From: an uncultured Methanobrevibacter sp.
GTDB taxonomy: Archaea; Methanobacteriota; Methanobacteria; Methanobacteriales; Methanobacteriaceae
Direction of reading: 5' to 3'
DNA: 40,864 nt
NCBI RefSeq assembly: GCF_900314615.1
Contig: NZ_OMWA01000026.1
Location: forward strand, 1-40,864
The translations under genes were made by a program, and so were the position numbers. Positions 40,768 to 40,864 of this stretch are shown here, piece after piece (positions within the stretch are counted from its first letter, which is position 1; every line of letters starts with the position of its first letter). The notes under the pieces are model-generated. The model saw only the letters and a program-made list of their open reading frames with translations, made no database searches and had not been told where the DNA came from.

Positions 40768-40864
40768 TTGAACTACCTCGACCTGTAAGAGGTCGAGGAT
40801 TCTTACTTCACGGGCTGGTACTTTCCCACGAAAGTAGGATTACCGTGCTATCCCCCCAGTTCCT
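40768..40864 (-). mobile_element. Right end of an IS200/IS605-type tnpB element (omega-RNA region), running off the window
   Basis: Read leftward from the window edge: GGGGGGATAGCACGG, an ACTTTC-GTGG-GAAAGT hairpin inside a CACGG/CCGTG outer stem, CCCGTGAAGTAAGAATCCTCG, then a 9-bp hairpin (arms 40776-40784 and 40790-40798, loop 40785-40789) and TTCAA at 40772-40768. This layout, a conserved structured 3' region ending in a GC-rich hairpin a few bases before TTCAA, is the right end of IS605-family elements whose tnpB transcript yields the omega-RNA. High GC against the surrounding AT-rich DNA supports it. tnpB itself would lie beyond 40864. Confidence 0.65.

Noticed and set aside
1..40864. 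tRNA or rRNA genes
   Set aside because: No GGTTCRAATCC-type T-arm with matching acceptor stem and no rRNA-like GC-rich block was seen on either strand. The only GC-rich structured block, at the right edge, fits an IS605 end instead.

Overview
The window looks like the chromosome of a low-GC methanogen of the order Methanobacteriales, most likely Methanobrevibacter. Diagnostic genes are an archaeal Sm-like protein beside ribosomal protein L37e, the F420/riboflavin deformylase ArfB, archaeal 4-phosphopantoate--beta-alanine ligase, archaeal NadM, diphthamide ligase Dph6, a class III signal-peptide pilin with its A24 peptidase, and a metX-CBS fusion. Genes have Shine-Dalgarno sites of the AGGTGA/GGAG type, TTTATATA-like promoters and U-rich ends. 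No tRNA, rRNA or CRISPR array was found.

Layout. 1-1.1 kb is an AT-rich gap with repeated CGTTAATGTTAATGT blocks, then a pyridoxamine-oxidase-like flavoprotein gene (minus). 1.1-1.8 kb is a broken SWIM zinc-finger gene. 1.9-3.6 kb holds a left-handed beta-helix acyltransferase, a 49-aa gene and three very small rubredoxin genes. 3.6-6.4 kb holds IMPACT/YigZ, a Ser-rich anchored protein, a PUA-arfB operon and an orphan SocA/Panacea-like gene. 6.5-8.5 kb holds lsm-rpl37e and two tandem related unknown genes. 8.6-11.8 kb holds RNase III overlapping metX-CBS, then azlCD. 11.8-16.8 kb is a membrane/exported group: HTH regulator, DUF4013, secreted protein, ABC exporter, zinc ribbon and a DUF2798-like duplicated protein. 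16.8-21.6 kb is an aspartate-family block: asparagine synthetase, gatC-like gene, ACT protein, homoserine dehydrogenase and an ApgM-family phosphomutase. 21.6-24.7 kb holds a flavoprotein, a MATE exporter, a 55-aa gene and an esterase. 24.8-31 kb holds pyrG, the pilin peptidase with its pilin, dph6, and a minus-strand coenzyme A operon. 31.3-35.8 kb holds a YprB-like nuclease with a HEAT-repeat protein, an EFR1-type ferredoxin and an M42 aminopeptidase. 35.8-37.2 kb is an Rpn-like nuclease gene whose coiled-coil 3' end is duplicated downstream. 37.5-40.7 kb holds trmO, mop, moaE, nadM and a membrane-anchored M14-like protein. The last ~95 bases look like the right end (omega-RNA region) of an IS200/IS605 tnpB element on the minus strand, running off the window.

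Most of the window is ordinary core genome. The points most worth following are the duplicated, repeat-bearing tail of the Rpn-like gene, the IS605-type end with its implied guide RNA, an asparagine synthetase that has lost its glutaminase residues, the cluster of minimal rubredoxins, a candidate small RNA near 31.1-31.25 kb, and an intergenic motif dispersed over at least five sites. Several starts were moved from the longest reading frame on ribosome-site evidence: TTG for pyrG and for the secreted protein at 13522, and an apparent ATT for azlC.
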